Below, piece after piece: positions 50,483-63,075 of a stretch of DNA of 64,000 bases. A model generated the notes under the pieces. The model was not told the DNA's origin. It searched no databases and was given only the letters and a program-made list of their open reading frames with translations. Source of the stretch: Piper betle (taxonomy: Eukaryota; Streptophyta; Magnoliopsida; Piperales; Piperaceae); assembly GCA_033002965.1 (NCBI GenBank), contig JAURVB010006142.1, forward strand, positions 31,001 to 95,000. Reading direction: 5' to 3'. A program made the position numbers and the translations under genes. The first letter of the stretch is position 1. Each line of letters opens with the position of its first letter.

Positions 50483-51519
50483 ATGTTAAGTTCACGTCAT
50501 TTGGAAAATTTGGGTCTTCAATTGGGTAATTACATGGAAGGAGGTGCAAAGGAGGAGAGTGTGGTAGCTGGATGTGCAGATGATCTGGTAGCAAATATGG
50601 GACTGGCTCTTGCTGAAATTTTGCACATAAATAATGACTTGGACAAGAATGCAAGTGATAATGTAGTAAATTCAGATTTGGATGCAATGTCTGATTTAGG
50701 AGGCATGTTACCCGCTGGAACAAAATCAAAATTGTCTGACACCACTTCAAAGAACCTGCCAACCTCAGTTTCATCTGTCATGGTTGCATCCACTTGTAGA
50801 AACTCAGAAATGTCTAAAATTTTTGATACTGCTCAATCTTCTGGGGTATAAATCTCTCCCTGTATCTCTGTATCGTCCAGTTATTATGTTGTTTGTACTA
50901 AAACTACCACACATTGATTCATTTTTCTTTTCCCATCAGGTGGAGCCAAGACTAGTGTCTGCCATGAAAGCGGCTGGTAAAGGAAAAGAGGTTGCTCAAC
51001 GAGCTAAATTGAGAGTTTCATGGGCTCCTGATGTGTATGATCCTCCAGCAACTTCGGTTTCTCACGCATTGAAATCACACAATCCATATCACCGTCATAG
51101 AAGAAGCAGCAAACGGAAGGACCAGCACCACAAAAATAAGCAGAAAAAGACCAAACACCTTCATGGAAGCAATGGTATGATGAAAAATCATACTGGATGT
51201 CGAAAGCACTCTGGAAGATATGATCATAAGCATCATGAACAAAGGTCTGATTTGTGCCCTATCTTCTTGAGTTTTTTATTAGCGTTGTGAACTGTGTTCA
51301 CGTTCATTTTCTCTGTCCCTTATGTTTGCCTGTATTTGGAAATCTAGGGCAGAAGTGCATATTACGACTCCTTTATTAATGGATTTTTCTGATAAGTCCC
51401 CAGCTGTTGAAATGATGGAATATTCTGTTTGCATTTCTCAAGAATGTAAATGCGGCAGCAGCAGCAGCTTTATTAGGTCATCTATGGAGAAATTGCAGAT
51501 TTCACTTGCCGAAGCATGA
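50483..51519 (+). CDS. Uncharacterised plant protein with LRVSWAPDVYDP motif and His/Lys-rich tract
   Basis: Three coding exons keep frame with GT-AG junctions: 50483-50845, 50940-51244 and 51348-51519, giving 840 nt and 279 residues. The first exon is acidic and Ser/Asn-rich with no known domain. The second begins VEPRLVSAMKAAGKGKEVAQ, then LRVSWAPDVYDPP (residues 145-157), then a strongly basic His/Lys/Arg tract (residues about 167-222, e.g. SSKRKDQHHKNKQKKTKH) that suggests nuclear or nucleic-acid contact. The last exon has Cys and Ser runs (ECKCGSSSSF) and ends QISLAEA. The WAPDVYDP motif followed by a basic tract recurs in uncharacterised plant proteins I have seen, but I know no assigned function. 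The start codon is the first ATG of the open segment, and an upstream coding exon cannot be excluded. Confidence 0.8.
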
Positions 51520-52156
51520 TGTTGGTTTGTATCATTCTTTGCTGGCACTAAGTTTTTTACCGGCAATGGAGTTCCTTCCATACTGCATGAAACTTGTTAT
51601 TTGCTGGATGAAATTGAAACGCATGCTGTGGTTGCCTTCCTAGTGTGATTTTATTGTTTACTAGATGAAACACATTATGTTGTTTATGGGGTCGACGAAG
51701 AAATGATTTTGTTTTAAAAGTATTTATTTGATTTTCTTTTTTTGTTTTTTTTCGTAAAACTACTGATGAGAATGCGGATAGGCATAAATGGCTAACGATG
51801 ATTCTAAATGATAAAATTAATGATCTTAGTGATTTTATAGTAGTTAAGAGAAGTTATTTCTTTATAATCGTAAATAACTATGTCAAATTTTCAGGATTAT
51901 CAATAGCAGCTAAGAAACATCAATAGCCAATTGTTAGGACTTTTCTTTCCAAAGCAAATCCAAAGATTAAACAACGTACATTTTGTTAGAGTGCTTATTT
52001 TTGTAGGGCATTACAGCTTGACCTAATGCGATACATGAATATTAGCACTTATTTGAATTTTAGTGAGGGAAAATTTAAAGTGCACTATACATCATATACT
52101 TTATATGAACTACAAATTTAATTTAATTTTTTTAGTGGATTTTATATGTTGTGGTT

Positions 52157-52197
<41 letters not shown>

Positions 52198-52594
52198 CAT
52201 AAGTAGGAAATTGATAAAATTTTATGTCTTTTTGACATCAATTGACATATTTTTATATTTTCTAAAAATGCACTAAATGTAGTGTTACTTTGAAATTAAT
52301 TTTTATTATAATTATTTTCATAATTAAAATAAAAGGCTTTCATATATTAAATTGAATTAAAATTTTATAAATACTCTTATTAGTTTTAAATATTTTTTAT
52401 TAATTTTAAATAGTGAGAACCACTAAATTGTTTCAAATAAAAAATATAACTCATATAAGTTATATAGTTGTAGGTCATGTATATAAGATTCTTTTAATAA
52501 TGATAATTTGAAATTTTAATATTTAACGAATATCACCTAATCATGTGTTGCTTCGTCCTGCATTGGGTCTTCCAACATATTATTTTTAAAATTC

Positions 52595-52632
<38 letters not shown>

Positions 52633-54839
52633 CTTAATTGGAACAAGCAAAGAGTATTTGTAAGTGGACGCTGATTTACTGTAAAGAAATGTCCGTTTGA
52701 AGCTGAATGACCACAAATCAGCACTTAAAAAATAATCAGTGCAAGACACGAAGCGGAAATGGCGTACCATTTTGTTATGGCTACTATTGCAAGATTTAAT
52801 GGGGCTAGTGCTATAACAATCCAACCTAAACAAGTTGATCTAAAAGTAATGGTAGCCTGCCATTTTTATGCATATTACTTGGAGATAGAATTAAATCTAA
52901 GTTGATCATTACTACTAATCAGCATTTTCAAACTAATATGCTTAATCTTGAATGGAGATAAGGTAGGACTCTTTGCAATTCGAGTTAGCGTAGCTTTTTC
53001 GTGCTAGCGTCCATGCAGTTGGCTCCATTGGATTTAACTATATTTTGAGCTAAATTTTTTCTTTCATTAAAACTTATGCCTGATTATCTATCAGTACTCT
53101 CTTTGCAACAAAGAAGAATATTTTAAGGCTTTCACAGAATACTTTTAATTGAATCATTCTCATTGATCTTTCCTTTTTCTTCCATTTAATACTTTAAATT
53201 ACCAAAGACATAATCGTAAATTAAGATCTATGCAATTATAAATAATAAAATTTTGATGGTAGGATGCATTCCTGGAATTGCAAAACGGTTATAATTGTTA
53301 AGCTTGTGATATATCTATAATTTCCTGCTCTTAAGTATTTAATTATTTCTGGTGTTTGATGTTTTTACCCGAGTTCTTGGGTGAATTAATTGGTTTTCTT
53401 TTAGTTTAGGTGAAATTTAATTTTTGTTTTTTTAGCTAATTTAATTTGTTAGCCCTATAGCCAATATTTATTAGAATAAGATTTAATATATTAATAGGGA
53501 TAATGTTTGTAATTTTTAGTTTAATTAATTATTATTTAAAAAAATAAAACCATTAATATATACTAATTGGACCGGATACAATTATTGTTGGTTAGCTAAC
53601 GAGCTTTACGTCGGGGCTATGCATTGTGGATAGCGGTAGTGGTTAGATGCATGTCGAGGCGACTTGATGTGTAATGAATGTGTTGGGTGCCAGTAGTCTT
53701 CCAAAAATGTCAGGCAAGTTTTGGGGCAGGATTGTATTTTAAGACGGTTCCAATCTTGGAGTATGGCTGGATGAGTTTCAGAGGAAATGGGGGCCACACG
53801 TTAGTATATGACAAGGAATGGTATGAGTGAAGTTGGTTGTCTGTTGACGTAGAGAGATCGAGTCATTGCCTCTGCCTCAAGGCAAATTTAAAGACACGAG
53901 AGCAACAATAATGACACACCGCTTGGAGTTGAGAGCGTAAAATTTGTACCGAGAACTTATAGCTCTGTTTGTATAAAATATCCTTTAGGCTCATAATTAA
54001 TCACAAGAGTTTGAAGTTCCTTACAGACCTCAATAACTAACATAGTTTTTGAGTGACTATGTATGCATGTTATCGGTCACGAGGGCAAGGGCAAATGCAA
54101 TTACATATGCCTTGGGTAAGAGGCCTGTGATTGATAATATTTATAATTGTAAAAAAAAATTGTGTATTAGTGTAATAAGTGTATCGGTTATTTACTTAGT
54201 ACGTACGAAGTAATTAATAATTGAAATTATGTGTGAAATATCATAATTAGGATTATAATGTTAATTACATATAGAATGTGATAATTAAATATTAGTAAAC
54301 TTATTTAAGTATAAAATATCATAAATAGAGGTAGTGAGGAAAATTAAATATTGGCTTATTTGTTACCGATATAATTGTCATTTAAGTTCTTAAGATATAT
54401 TCAAATTAGGATGATGAATGTATGACAAAATTGGTTGAAGTGAATTTAATTATGATCTTTATTCATGATTTGAAAGTATGTAGTGATTTTAGAATCATGT
54501 GATTTAATTATCCAATGATTTTGGGTAATGTATGACGAGGATTTAGTTGGAATGGTGATTATATTTGAAATTGTGAAGTTAGGGATTAGAGTTGTAATTG
54601 TGTAGGTTAATTAATTATTTGATCAGAAAGTTAATTTAGAATGAGAATGAATTGGAAATAATGATAATTTAGAAATTGTGACACAATCTCCAACTTAAAA
54701 ATAATGATAGAAAGATCTTAGATTGTTAATTTGCTTATTTAAGTTATTTGTTGATTGTTTGATGTTGTTTGTAGTATTTATAGTATTCATGATGATATAA
54801 TGATTCACATGTATCTATTTCATATATGTATCATATAAT
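51520..54839. other. Intergenic AT-rich DNA with microsatellites
   Basis: The first 150 bases are probably 3' UTR of the preceding gene. A (TA)n(GA)n microsatellite lies at 52158-52196, and an (AT)n run at 52601-52627. A moderately GC-rich patch at 53600-53960 has no recognisable protein. I see no supported gene here. The left end of LTR copy E may begin in this stretch. Confidence 0.45.
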
Positions 54840-57800
54840 TAGAATGAGTGTTAATATGTAATTTTGTTATTAGAATGAGTATTAATATGTAATTTTGTTT
54901 GTATAGGTATGAAGTAGGAGCTCGCCCTTTAGGCGTGGGCCTTCCTTGGAGCTTTTACAAGGTCTGTTTCTGACTAGTCCCTTGTTTTCCTTTCTATTAT
55001 ATATGATCTGATTTATTATTTACAAAATAGATTAAGTGGTGTTTTATTAAATCCCACTTAATTTAGGTCATTTAACCAATTTTTTTCGAATTAATAACCT
55101 TCAAGAATGAGATCCGTCAAGTTCATTTTTAAAAACAAAATCCACCTCAAGTTGCCTTCGGGTATATAATATTAGATCCCTTCTTAATCATATATATAAT
55201 TTTTATCAAATTTTTAGTGAGATGAGAGATGGTAAAACCAATTCACACGTACCAAAAACAGCGGGCTCTAGATTAGTGAGAAGATCTGTTTCATTTTCGA
55301 AAGCTCCTTACAAATCTACGTTTTAAATTTTCTCACACTTGCAGAAATGTAGAGGTTTATGAGTGTTATTTAGTACAATGCACGTTTAGACATGTGGTTA
55401 AAAGGGTAATGAAGCAATTGCCTAAGAGTACTCGCCCTCAGGGCTAGGAGAATATGGAAGAAAAGAAGGCTTATGATATAGTGGTAGTCCCGAGGGATAG
55501 AAAACAAAATGAGAAAATGTCGAGAGAGGTAAGAGCAAACCAATTAGCTCAGGATGCTATCGAATTCGCGGCTCGTTGACTCTCTAATTGATGCCGTTAT
55601 GAAAGTTCAACAAAAGAAGCATATGGTTTTTTTAAATAAGAGTCAGTTCACATTTGCTAGTTTGTTATATTTATTTTTTGACCAATAATATTTGTTACTG
55701 ATGGTTTTTATTATATATATATATATATATATGATGATTAGGTGTAAAACTCATGACTCGAGTCAGGGTTTTATGTTACCGAACAAGTCGGTTCGACCGT
55801 TGGTTCGAGTCGAGTCAGTTTCATGAACCGCGTGCTGAGTCGAGGCCAGCCGTGAGTTATGAGCGATGAGAGTCAGGTGTACCTGAATATATGATGATAA
55901 CGTCGAGAAGATGGTGAGAAATGAGTTATCAGAATATGTGAAAGTATGCAGTATTCTTTTTCTTTTTATATGTTTGATCGAAGAAATAGTTTTAGGTCGA
56001 ATAACGCGTTAGGACGCGTTGGATTATATTCGGGTGGGTTATTAGTTATAGAGCATGCCATTTGGATGTTGTTGTGTTTGTTTTATTTTATGGAATTTTT
56101 CCATATTTTTCTAGATTTTTTTAGAATTTATTACGAACTAGTTATTATTTTGACTCGAGTAGGAATCGAGTCAATACTTAATTACGAAACTGCCATTGAG
56201 GGTATTTTCTCCCTCCCGATCCTTCCTCACCCAAACCCTCGCCGCCACTGTCGTGTGCTGCCGCCGATCGACGCCGCCCGCCTTGCCGTGCGTCGCCGTG
56301 CCGCCACGACCAACCCCGGCCAGCGATCGCCTGCCAGCGCGCCGCCGCGACTCCACGAGGCCGCCTCGGCCGTCGCCACTCCGGGCCGGATTTCGCCGCC
56401 GTCCGGGCCGCTCCGCCGCCGCTGTGACCCCGACGACCACCCTCTCGCCATCGCCGACGTTTCCCCCATCATCCCGACCGCCGTCGAGGCCGGCCGCAGC
56501 CCCGATCGGAGCACACCGCCGCTGCCACCCATTTTCAACGCCGCCGCCGACGGCCATCGCCGCCCCGACTGCTTTGTTTGACACCGCCATTGGACCAAGC
56601 TCGTCGAGCTGGTGCCGATAGACCCCCTGATTGCCCCGTCCAGAATCATTGTCGGAAAACCGCCGGAATCCGCCGGAAATCCGCCGACACTCGCCGGAAA
56701 ACCGCCGGAACCGCCGGAAAATTGGATTCGTGGGAAATTTGCCGGATCATCCGCCGAACGCACCTGGTCCAATCTGATCGGACTTCGGACGCCGCTAGGT
56801 GCCGAATTCGAGTTTCGAGCCACGAAACGGAAACCCTAGCCGTCGCCGATTTTCGACGACGCGAGGTATAATTTATTTTAATTTAATTATTTGAAAGTAT
56901 TGATTATTAGAATTGCATGCTAGGATTGGTGAATTGTATGTTATAATAATATATATAAATGTAGATTTGATTAAGGATAAAATATGAAATTTGTTTGATT
57001 GAGTGGTGTTAAAAATGGAGGCTAAGAAACAAATTAGGGTAACTAGGTAATGATCATGATCTAATGCAAATTAGCCTAAGTAGGCTTGCTAGAATTGATA
57101 TAGGTTGATGTGTGTTGATTGATGCGTGATTGTGTTGAGTGTGTGTGCATGCTATAGGATGTGTGATTCATCATGCGGGCGTTAGTTTTTAGCTTGATTG
57201 TGTAGGTACGGTGTAGGAGCTCGCCGCCTAGGCGCGTGGACCCATTTGGAGCTTCTACCAGGTCCGTTTAGGACTCGTTCTCTGTTTTACGCTATTCTAT
57301 TGTGTATTTGATTTATTACATGCAGAACGTGTTAAGTGGCGTTTTATCGGATCCCACTTAACTCGGGCTATTTAGCCAATAATTTTCTGGATTAATAACC
57401 CTCGAGGATGAGATCCCTCGAGTTTGTTTTCGAACTTCAAATCCAGCTCACGTTGCCTTCGGGCCTATTGTATAAATCCCAACCCAGACCTATATATATG
57501 TATAGTTTTCGCGTTTTCAGTGAGAGATTGAATGAGGGAAATCCAACTACCGTGCTACGCGAGCGGGCACGTGTGTGTCGATAGTGGGCTCTGGAATGGT
57601 GTGCGGGTGGTTTCATTCCCGATGGATCCTGACAACTCCACCTTTGAGTTCCTCAAACCCGGAGAAGTGTGGAGGTTCACGGGTACTGCATTGCAGCGTA
57701 TGTCTAGACTTGTGGTTTCAAAGTGGTACTGAAGGCGACTGCCTGAGAGTACTCGGCCTTCGTGCTCAAGGCCAGGAGTAATATGGAAGGTGCAGAAGGT

Positions 57801-59127
57801 GGAAAGGAATGAGATTTGATGCGAGAAGCGATAGAGAAATGGCCGAGGCATGAGAATGTGAAAGATAGGGGACGCTGTCGACCCGAGGGCGACGACTCCC
57901 GTATGTGCCCTGATGAGAGTTCTTGATGAAGTATATGGTTTTGATTCAACAGGAGAGTTTGCTCTCCTGTGTCAGATTGATATTAGTTATTTTCTGGGCC
58001 GGTAACACTCGTTACTAACGGTTTTTCTATATATATGTAGGTGAGGAATGCGAGCAATGAAAGCTGTCGGGACTGCGGAGGAGCAGCACAGAACCGCGCA
58101 CACATGTACCTGCCGAGTGTAACGTATAATAATGGTGTGTTATTGTTATGTAAATGATAATTTTGATGTGTTTGCTTGAGTGAATTACTTGTTATGAAAC
58201 GAACTGATAAATATGAATGAATAGGGAGCCTTGGAGTTCAAACTCGGCTCAGGTAAAAACGAATGAGATAATGATTGAATGTCATGGTAGATTGTTATGT
58301 GTTACTGTATTTTCATAAAATAGTATATATTTTCTTTTGGTTTCTCATTTATTATTTTGTCTTGTCTTTGCTTGCACGTCATAGCATGCATGTAGGACTC
58401 TGTTAGAATCCAATTGTTCCCATCCATGCATTTCATGTTTGCATCTCTATCTTGAGACACCGAGGGTAGATCCGGGTTGGCTTAACCGAACCCAGTAGAT
58501 TAGCGAACGGTTCGGTCACTAGTGACATTTTCGGGTTGGTTCACAGGTGAGCCGAAACGGGGTGTTACATTAGGAGTTTGATATGCCAGCCTGAATGAAG
58601 GAGCAATGATCGTTATGTGCACACACAACCCAATGCAATATGTGTTTGATCTGATATATGATTTTGTTTATGATGTATAATGATGTGACATATTGTATGG
58701 TATGTAAATGACCTTGTTGAGAATGTTGTGACCACTATTATAAATGAGATCACAAAATGGGTCAGGACCCAATTTAAGAATATGATAACTATGAGCGTAA
58801 CAGATGAGTCAATACCTAGTTGATTTAAAAGGATTTAATTAATATCACTATAGTTGATTTTTTAGGGGATAGTCATGTTTGTTTTATTATATAAATTTTA
58901 TCGCATTTTATTGTGAATGTTTATGAGTGTGAATTGTGTGTCATGTCATTCACATAATATCTTGTTAGGGTTCCTTGTACTTCATGTCTGTATAACGATA
59001 TTTATTTTCCATACTTAAGACGTCGAAGAGTAAATCTATTCGGGTTAAGTTTAGGCTAATAGATTTAATGAGGTGACGCGTAATATTCTGGCCCGATTCA
59101 CTAGTGAGCCAGACTTTGGGTGTTACA
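54840..59127 (+). mobile_element. Solo LTR copy E (family 1), split by copy D, left end unclear
   Basis: The left part is recognisable from about 54840 (a 31-bp direct repeat), then TAGGAGCTCGCCCTTTAGGCG at 54917, AAATCCCACTTAATTTAGG at 55049 and GTTGCCTTCGGGTATATAA at 55151. It runs to 55742. The right part, 58575-59127, resumes exactly where copy D ends, with GCCAGCCTGAATGAAGGAGC, TTAAGACGTCGAAGAGTAAA and the terminal GACTTTGGGTGTTACA at 59127. Its upstream island is missing or too diverged to see, so the 5' end and target duplication cannot be set. It is older than copy D. Confidence 0.75.
55743..58569 (+). mobile_element. Solo LTR copy D (family 1), 2827 bp, nested in copy E
   Basis: It begins TGTAAAACTCATGACTCGAG and ends CCGAAACGGGGTGTTACA. 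A perfect 5-bp target duplication, TTAGG, lies at 55738-55742 and 58570-58574. It is collinear with copy C: ACTCGAGTAGGAATCGAGTC (56153), TTAATTACGAAACTGCCA, GC-rich island with CCGGAAAACCGCCGGAA words (56220-56850), GACGACGCGAGGTATAATT (56855), GAGCTCGCCGCCTAGGCGCG (57218), GGATCCCACTTAACTCGGG (57348). The ends are clean, with no internal gag-pol. Frames in the island overlap in both strands and are not called. Confidence 0.93.
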
Positions 59128-59358
59128 TATTGGGTGCCCATAAAATTTGTCCTATTTATTGAAACAATGACATCAATCAACCAACCATAAATTGCCAAAT
59201 GTGCAAATTAAAGACCAGGCCAATGAGTAATTGCTACATCATCGTTCCAACATAAGAAACACACAAACGGGAACTTTGTTTTTATCTTTTCACCCTAATG
59301 TTCAGTGTAAAATATTTCATATGTGAGAGGTGACTAACATAAATTGAGTGGTTCAATA

Positions 59359-59559
59359 TAGACTTTCAAATTAGTTTTTTCACGCAACTATATTTCAAAT
59401 ATAAGGAGTTGTGATATTTAATGATTATACAGAGACAACGCGAATTTTTACAAAGTAAGAATCACAACTCACGTTGTTTTTTATTTCATCATTAAATATT
59501 ACCACTCCCGATATTTAAAATGTACTAAGTGACAAAAGAAACTGGAGTTTGAAAGTCTA
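59359..59559. repeat. Fold-back (hairpin) repeat, MITE-like
   Basis: The left arm, 59359-59443, and right arm, 59470-59559, are imperfect inverted copies: TAGACTTTCAAA pairs with TTTGAAAGTCTA, and GGAGTTGTGATATTTAATGAT with ATCATTAAATATTACCACTCC. About 26 bases form the loop. Similarity may extend outward to about 59320 and 59590. No coding frame is present. It is the structure expected of a small fold-back transposon, although no target duplication was found. Confidence 0.75.
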
Positions 59560-59599
59560 CATATCACTACTCGTGAAAATTAGGCCTCATTGTACTTAC

Positions 59600-60420
59600 A
59601 ATTGTCAACTCATCCTCGTACCTAACAGCGGCAAAATGTCCTGGAAGGTCCCACTGATTATCAATTAGATAGGTACCTACGGGTCCAATTCACTCAACAT
59701 GGTGGGCTCATTTGTTGGACGTCACGTCCTCCCTTAAACTCTTTCGCCATGTAAGCTTTATACGTTCTTTATTCAACATGTCAAGGGCTAATACTTAAAA
59801 AAATGACGAACTAAGGGGCTTCTAATTTCAAAAGTATAATAAATTAAGGGTTCAAACAAATGTCCAACTTGAAAATAATAACTTGACGAACCATAAATGC
59901 TTGGCGAAGTGGATACCCTTTTAACTTTTTCTGATTTTAATATTTTACTTTTGCATTTTTATTGCGAGTATTAATAATATTTATTTCATCAAAAATCGCT
60001 AAGAACTTTATCGCTTTTACCTGTACATTAAAATATTTTACCATAAAAATTAACTTTAAACTCGAGCCATTAGAGTTCCACTTCGCTAGGTTTAATTGTC
60101 CTGAAACTAGTTTAATTGAGCACAGACCAACCTTAAAGCAAGAGTGTGACTCGATTTCAACTTGAAATATATAACTTAATAGTGGGCTAAATTTGAGCAA
60201 ACTAGTTTACAAACAAATTGAACGTGCACAAAGTGATGCTCAACTCAAAGGATAAGATGATGACCATTGATGCGGACTTGCACTACTCGGCTACCCTGGG
60301 TACAGCACATTATAACTAAAACACAGCACATATTGATATAGCTTCCAAATAGTTCTTATCAAATATCAAATTAGAGCATGAATCATGAAACACTAGCAAT
60401 CTATTTAGCAGCTGGGGGAT
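59600..60420. other. Intergenic DNA between repeat and SDR gene
   Basis: No gene or repeat is recognised. The last 100-150 bases are probably the SDR 3' UTR (minus strand). Confidence 0.45.
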
Positions 60421-62373
60421 TCAATCTTTCATCTTTCTTTCTGGGTTGTTCCCGATAAGCTTGTTGCTGAATTCCCACAACTTCTTGGCCAACTCTTGGT
60501 CTCTTGCCTTAGAGCTTGGTGTGACCTCATTGCAGTCCACAAAGTACTTCCCACTTACACCTTTCACACCTGGGTGAAGCGCCACATAACAAGTTGTTGC
60601 TGCTCCCTAAATAAAGTAACCATGAGATATATATACATCATCAAACAGCCTGCATGCTAAACAAGTGAAGAAGCATAAAAGTATATATGGTTTTATGTAT
60701 ACCTGCGGTATGTTCTTCCAGAATAAGTAGGTGAATATCTTGAGCATCCCTGTGAAATATGAGAAAAAGAAACATTTCACAACACTATGAAATACTTTTC
60801 TCAGTTGCAGAGAACAAATTGGCATGCAAAATGTAGCTAAAACATACACATTAAGATGAAAGAATGCCTCATTAGATTTGTCATTATCAAGCCTGGATGA
60901 ACAGCATTTGATGTCACATTTTCACCTTCCTCCTGCATTTCAAACTCCAACTTTGCAAATCCAACTTAACAACATTTGTTTCCCTTTAGTTACTAATTAA
61001 GCAAAATTGGTCTTCAAAATTAAAAGCAAGCTGCTCAATAGCTACACCATTTACCTTCAATCTGCTAGCCAATTCCTTTGCGTGTAATATGTTAGCTAGC
61101 TTGGACTGGCCATATGCTTTCTTGTCAGAATATCTAAAAAAATATAAACTTTGAGACAGAGTTGAACAAAATGGAAATCGATCCTTTTCATAATTAATCT
61201 ATTTCAACCAATATGGATAATTAAAAAAATCATTTGTAATGATCTTATAATTAGAGGGTGATTTTAATTTAATTTGGACCTAAAATTAGTGGTATCTTAC
61301 CCAGCTCGGTCATTTATTTTATCAAACCTAATCCCCCCTCCATACGTATGGTGATGGGCTATAGATGAGAGATTCACAATTCTTCCTTCAATCCCTGAAC
61401 CCTTGGCAGTGCTCTTCATCTTTTCAAGTAGAAGGTTCGTTAAGAGGAAGTGACCTGTACTTAAGATCAACACCAAGGCTTCAATTTAGTTTACGCATTA
61501 TTAATACTCCAATAAAAGATAAAACATTAACTTTCATGTTTCAGCAGTTAGTAATTAAGTAAATGATAACATGGTAATGCATGTTTTTTCCAATAAATAT
61601 AGATCTTATCAAGAATGAACAATTTATAGGCTTATGTACCTAGGTGGTTTGTAGCAAACTGCATCTCCATTCCATCCTCGGACAGATTGTGTGGACAGAA
61701 CATTATGCCAGCATTATTTCTTCAAGAAGAGAACATCTTTGTTATCTTTGTCCTCCAATGTAACCAATATATGGTATATAACAAGTTAAAACAAGAGAAA
61801 AGAAACATTGGAATACTGTAAATGTATATATGTATATATTACATGAGAATGTGGAGAGGAAGGTTGAGGGTTTCAAATCTATGAACAAATTCTCCAACAG
61901 ACTTGAAGGAGCAGAGATCAAGCTTCAGAACGGTGACTCTTGCCGACCCATTTTCGTTGAGTATTTGCTGCTTCACTTGATTTGCAGCTTCCAAGTTCCT
62001 GGCTCCAATCACAACGTAAGCACCTCTAAGAGCCAACACTCTTGCCGTCTCTGCTCCAATACCGCTCCCTCCACCTGCATGATTTCATGTTATTATCTTG
62101 TTGAACATGCACAAGCATAACACTTTTCTCCATGTTCATGTCTTCCTCTATATCTAACAAAATGAAGTCCGGCTCAGATATAAAACCCCCAATCCAATCA
62201 AGAAAAAAAGATGGTGCCCACTGGTTATATTTTGTTGTAAGCTGTACATATGAACCTGTGACAATGGCAGTCAGATTGGTGGCGTCAATTCCTTGGGTAA
62301 CCTGTTCAGAGGTTGAGGAAGAGCCGAAACCGGTTGGCCCTGGCTTTCCTGTGAGCAGAGAAATGAGACCCAT
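60421..62373 (-). CDS. Short-chain dehydrogenase/reductase, TIC32-like
   Basis: Eight exons with in-frame GT-AG junctions: 62373-62256, 62074-61843, 61719-61640, 61454-61301, 61133-61055, 60932-60848, 60749-60703 and 60606-60421, giving 981 nt and 326 residues. The cofactor motif TGGGSGIG spans residues 39-46, NNAG 118-121, the catalytic serine lies in NLSS (171-174), and YxxxK is Y202/K206 in AYGQSK. These are the full classical SDR catalytic set, so the enzyme is likely active with NADP(H). Overall organisation ([15 protein letters not shown] start, [36 protein letters not shown]) matches the plant TIC32/retinol dehydrogenase-like group, some of which sit at the chloroplast inner envelope; the substrate is unknown. 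The start at 62373 ([12 protein letters not shown]) is preferred over an in-frame ATG at 62403 because family members begin near here. It is isolated, with no obvious partner gene. Confidence 0.93.
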
Positions 62374-62610
62374 GTTTGCCGACTCCTCAGAGTTGGAGTA
62401 CATAAATCACTTTCTGATAAGATGCGAAAGAGAAAACTCATGCATGAAGCTTAAAGAGATCGCATAAATAGATCACATATTGTCCAAGCGGCCCAATTCA
62501 TCGCACTTTAACTCCGAGAAGATGATTTCATAAACCATGAAGTTTTTTTTATAATTTAAGAAAACATGTAGTTCTTTTGTCCGCTGCTTAGAAAAGAAGG
62601 AAAGGTTTTT

Positions 62611-62618
62611 TATTTATA
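62611..62618 (-). promoter_or_regulatory. Candidate TATA box of the SDR gene
   Basis: The minus strand reads TATAAATA, about 240 bases upstream of the start codon, which would give a rather long leader. It is the best TATA-like site I can see in the proximal region. Confidence 0.4.
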
Positions 62619-62729
62619 TTGCTGGGTGGGAGAATTAAGACTTATTAACAAAAAAGGGAAATATAATTTGAACTTTATAAAATATTTTTAAGGTTTTATT
62701 AAAATAAATATTTTTTTTAAAAAAATATT

Positions 62730-63075
62730 AGATCAGTCGGCCACCGAATCCCCAATCAGACCTTGCTGCCTATGGCCATCCAGGGGTCAAAGGCGATTAG
62801 ATCTGACCGCCCTTAATTTCATTGCCAAAATATAAGTGCGAACAGATCTAACCCCTTTCGCTAGTTGCCATTGATTGTTGGGCCCGAAAGTGACTAGAAT
62901 TTGCCGCCCTCAATTTCATTGTCTATGGCTAAAGGCAATAAAGTCTATGGCCGAGGGCAATCAAATTTGATCGCTTTTGGCTTACAAGCGGCTAGATTTG
63001 GCTTCACAAGGGTTGGGGGTGGCCAGAGGTGGCCCTTCTTGATCTTGGACTGTTTGAGGCTAGCTGCCCTAAGGT
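62730..63075. repeat. Degenerate repeat rich in GGC-type words
   Basis: Imperfect internal repeats are visible: GACCGCCCTTAATTTCATTG (62807) and TGCCGCCCTCAATTTCATTG (62903), and variants of AAAGGC(A/G)A and GGCGATTAGAT. No coding frame is supported. It may be a transposon fragment, but no ends could be defined. Confidence 0.45.

Noticed and set aside
53606..53960. Possible gene in the GC-richer patch left of copy E
   Set aside because: Only a 63-residue minus-strand frame without motifs or splice context.
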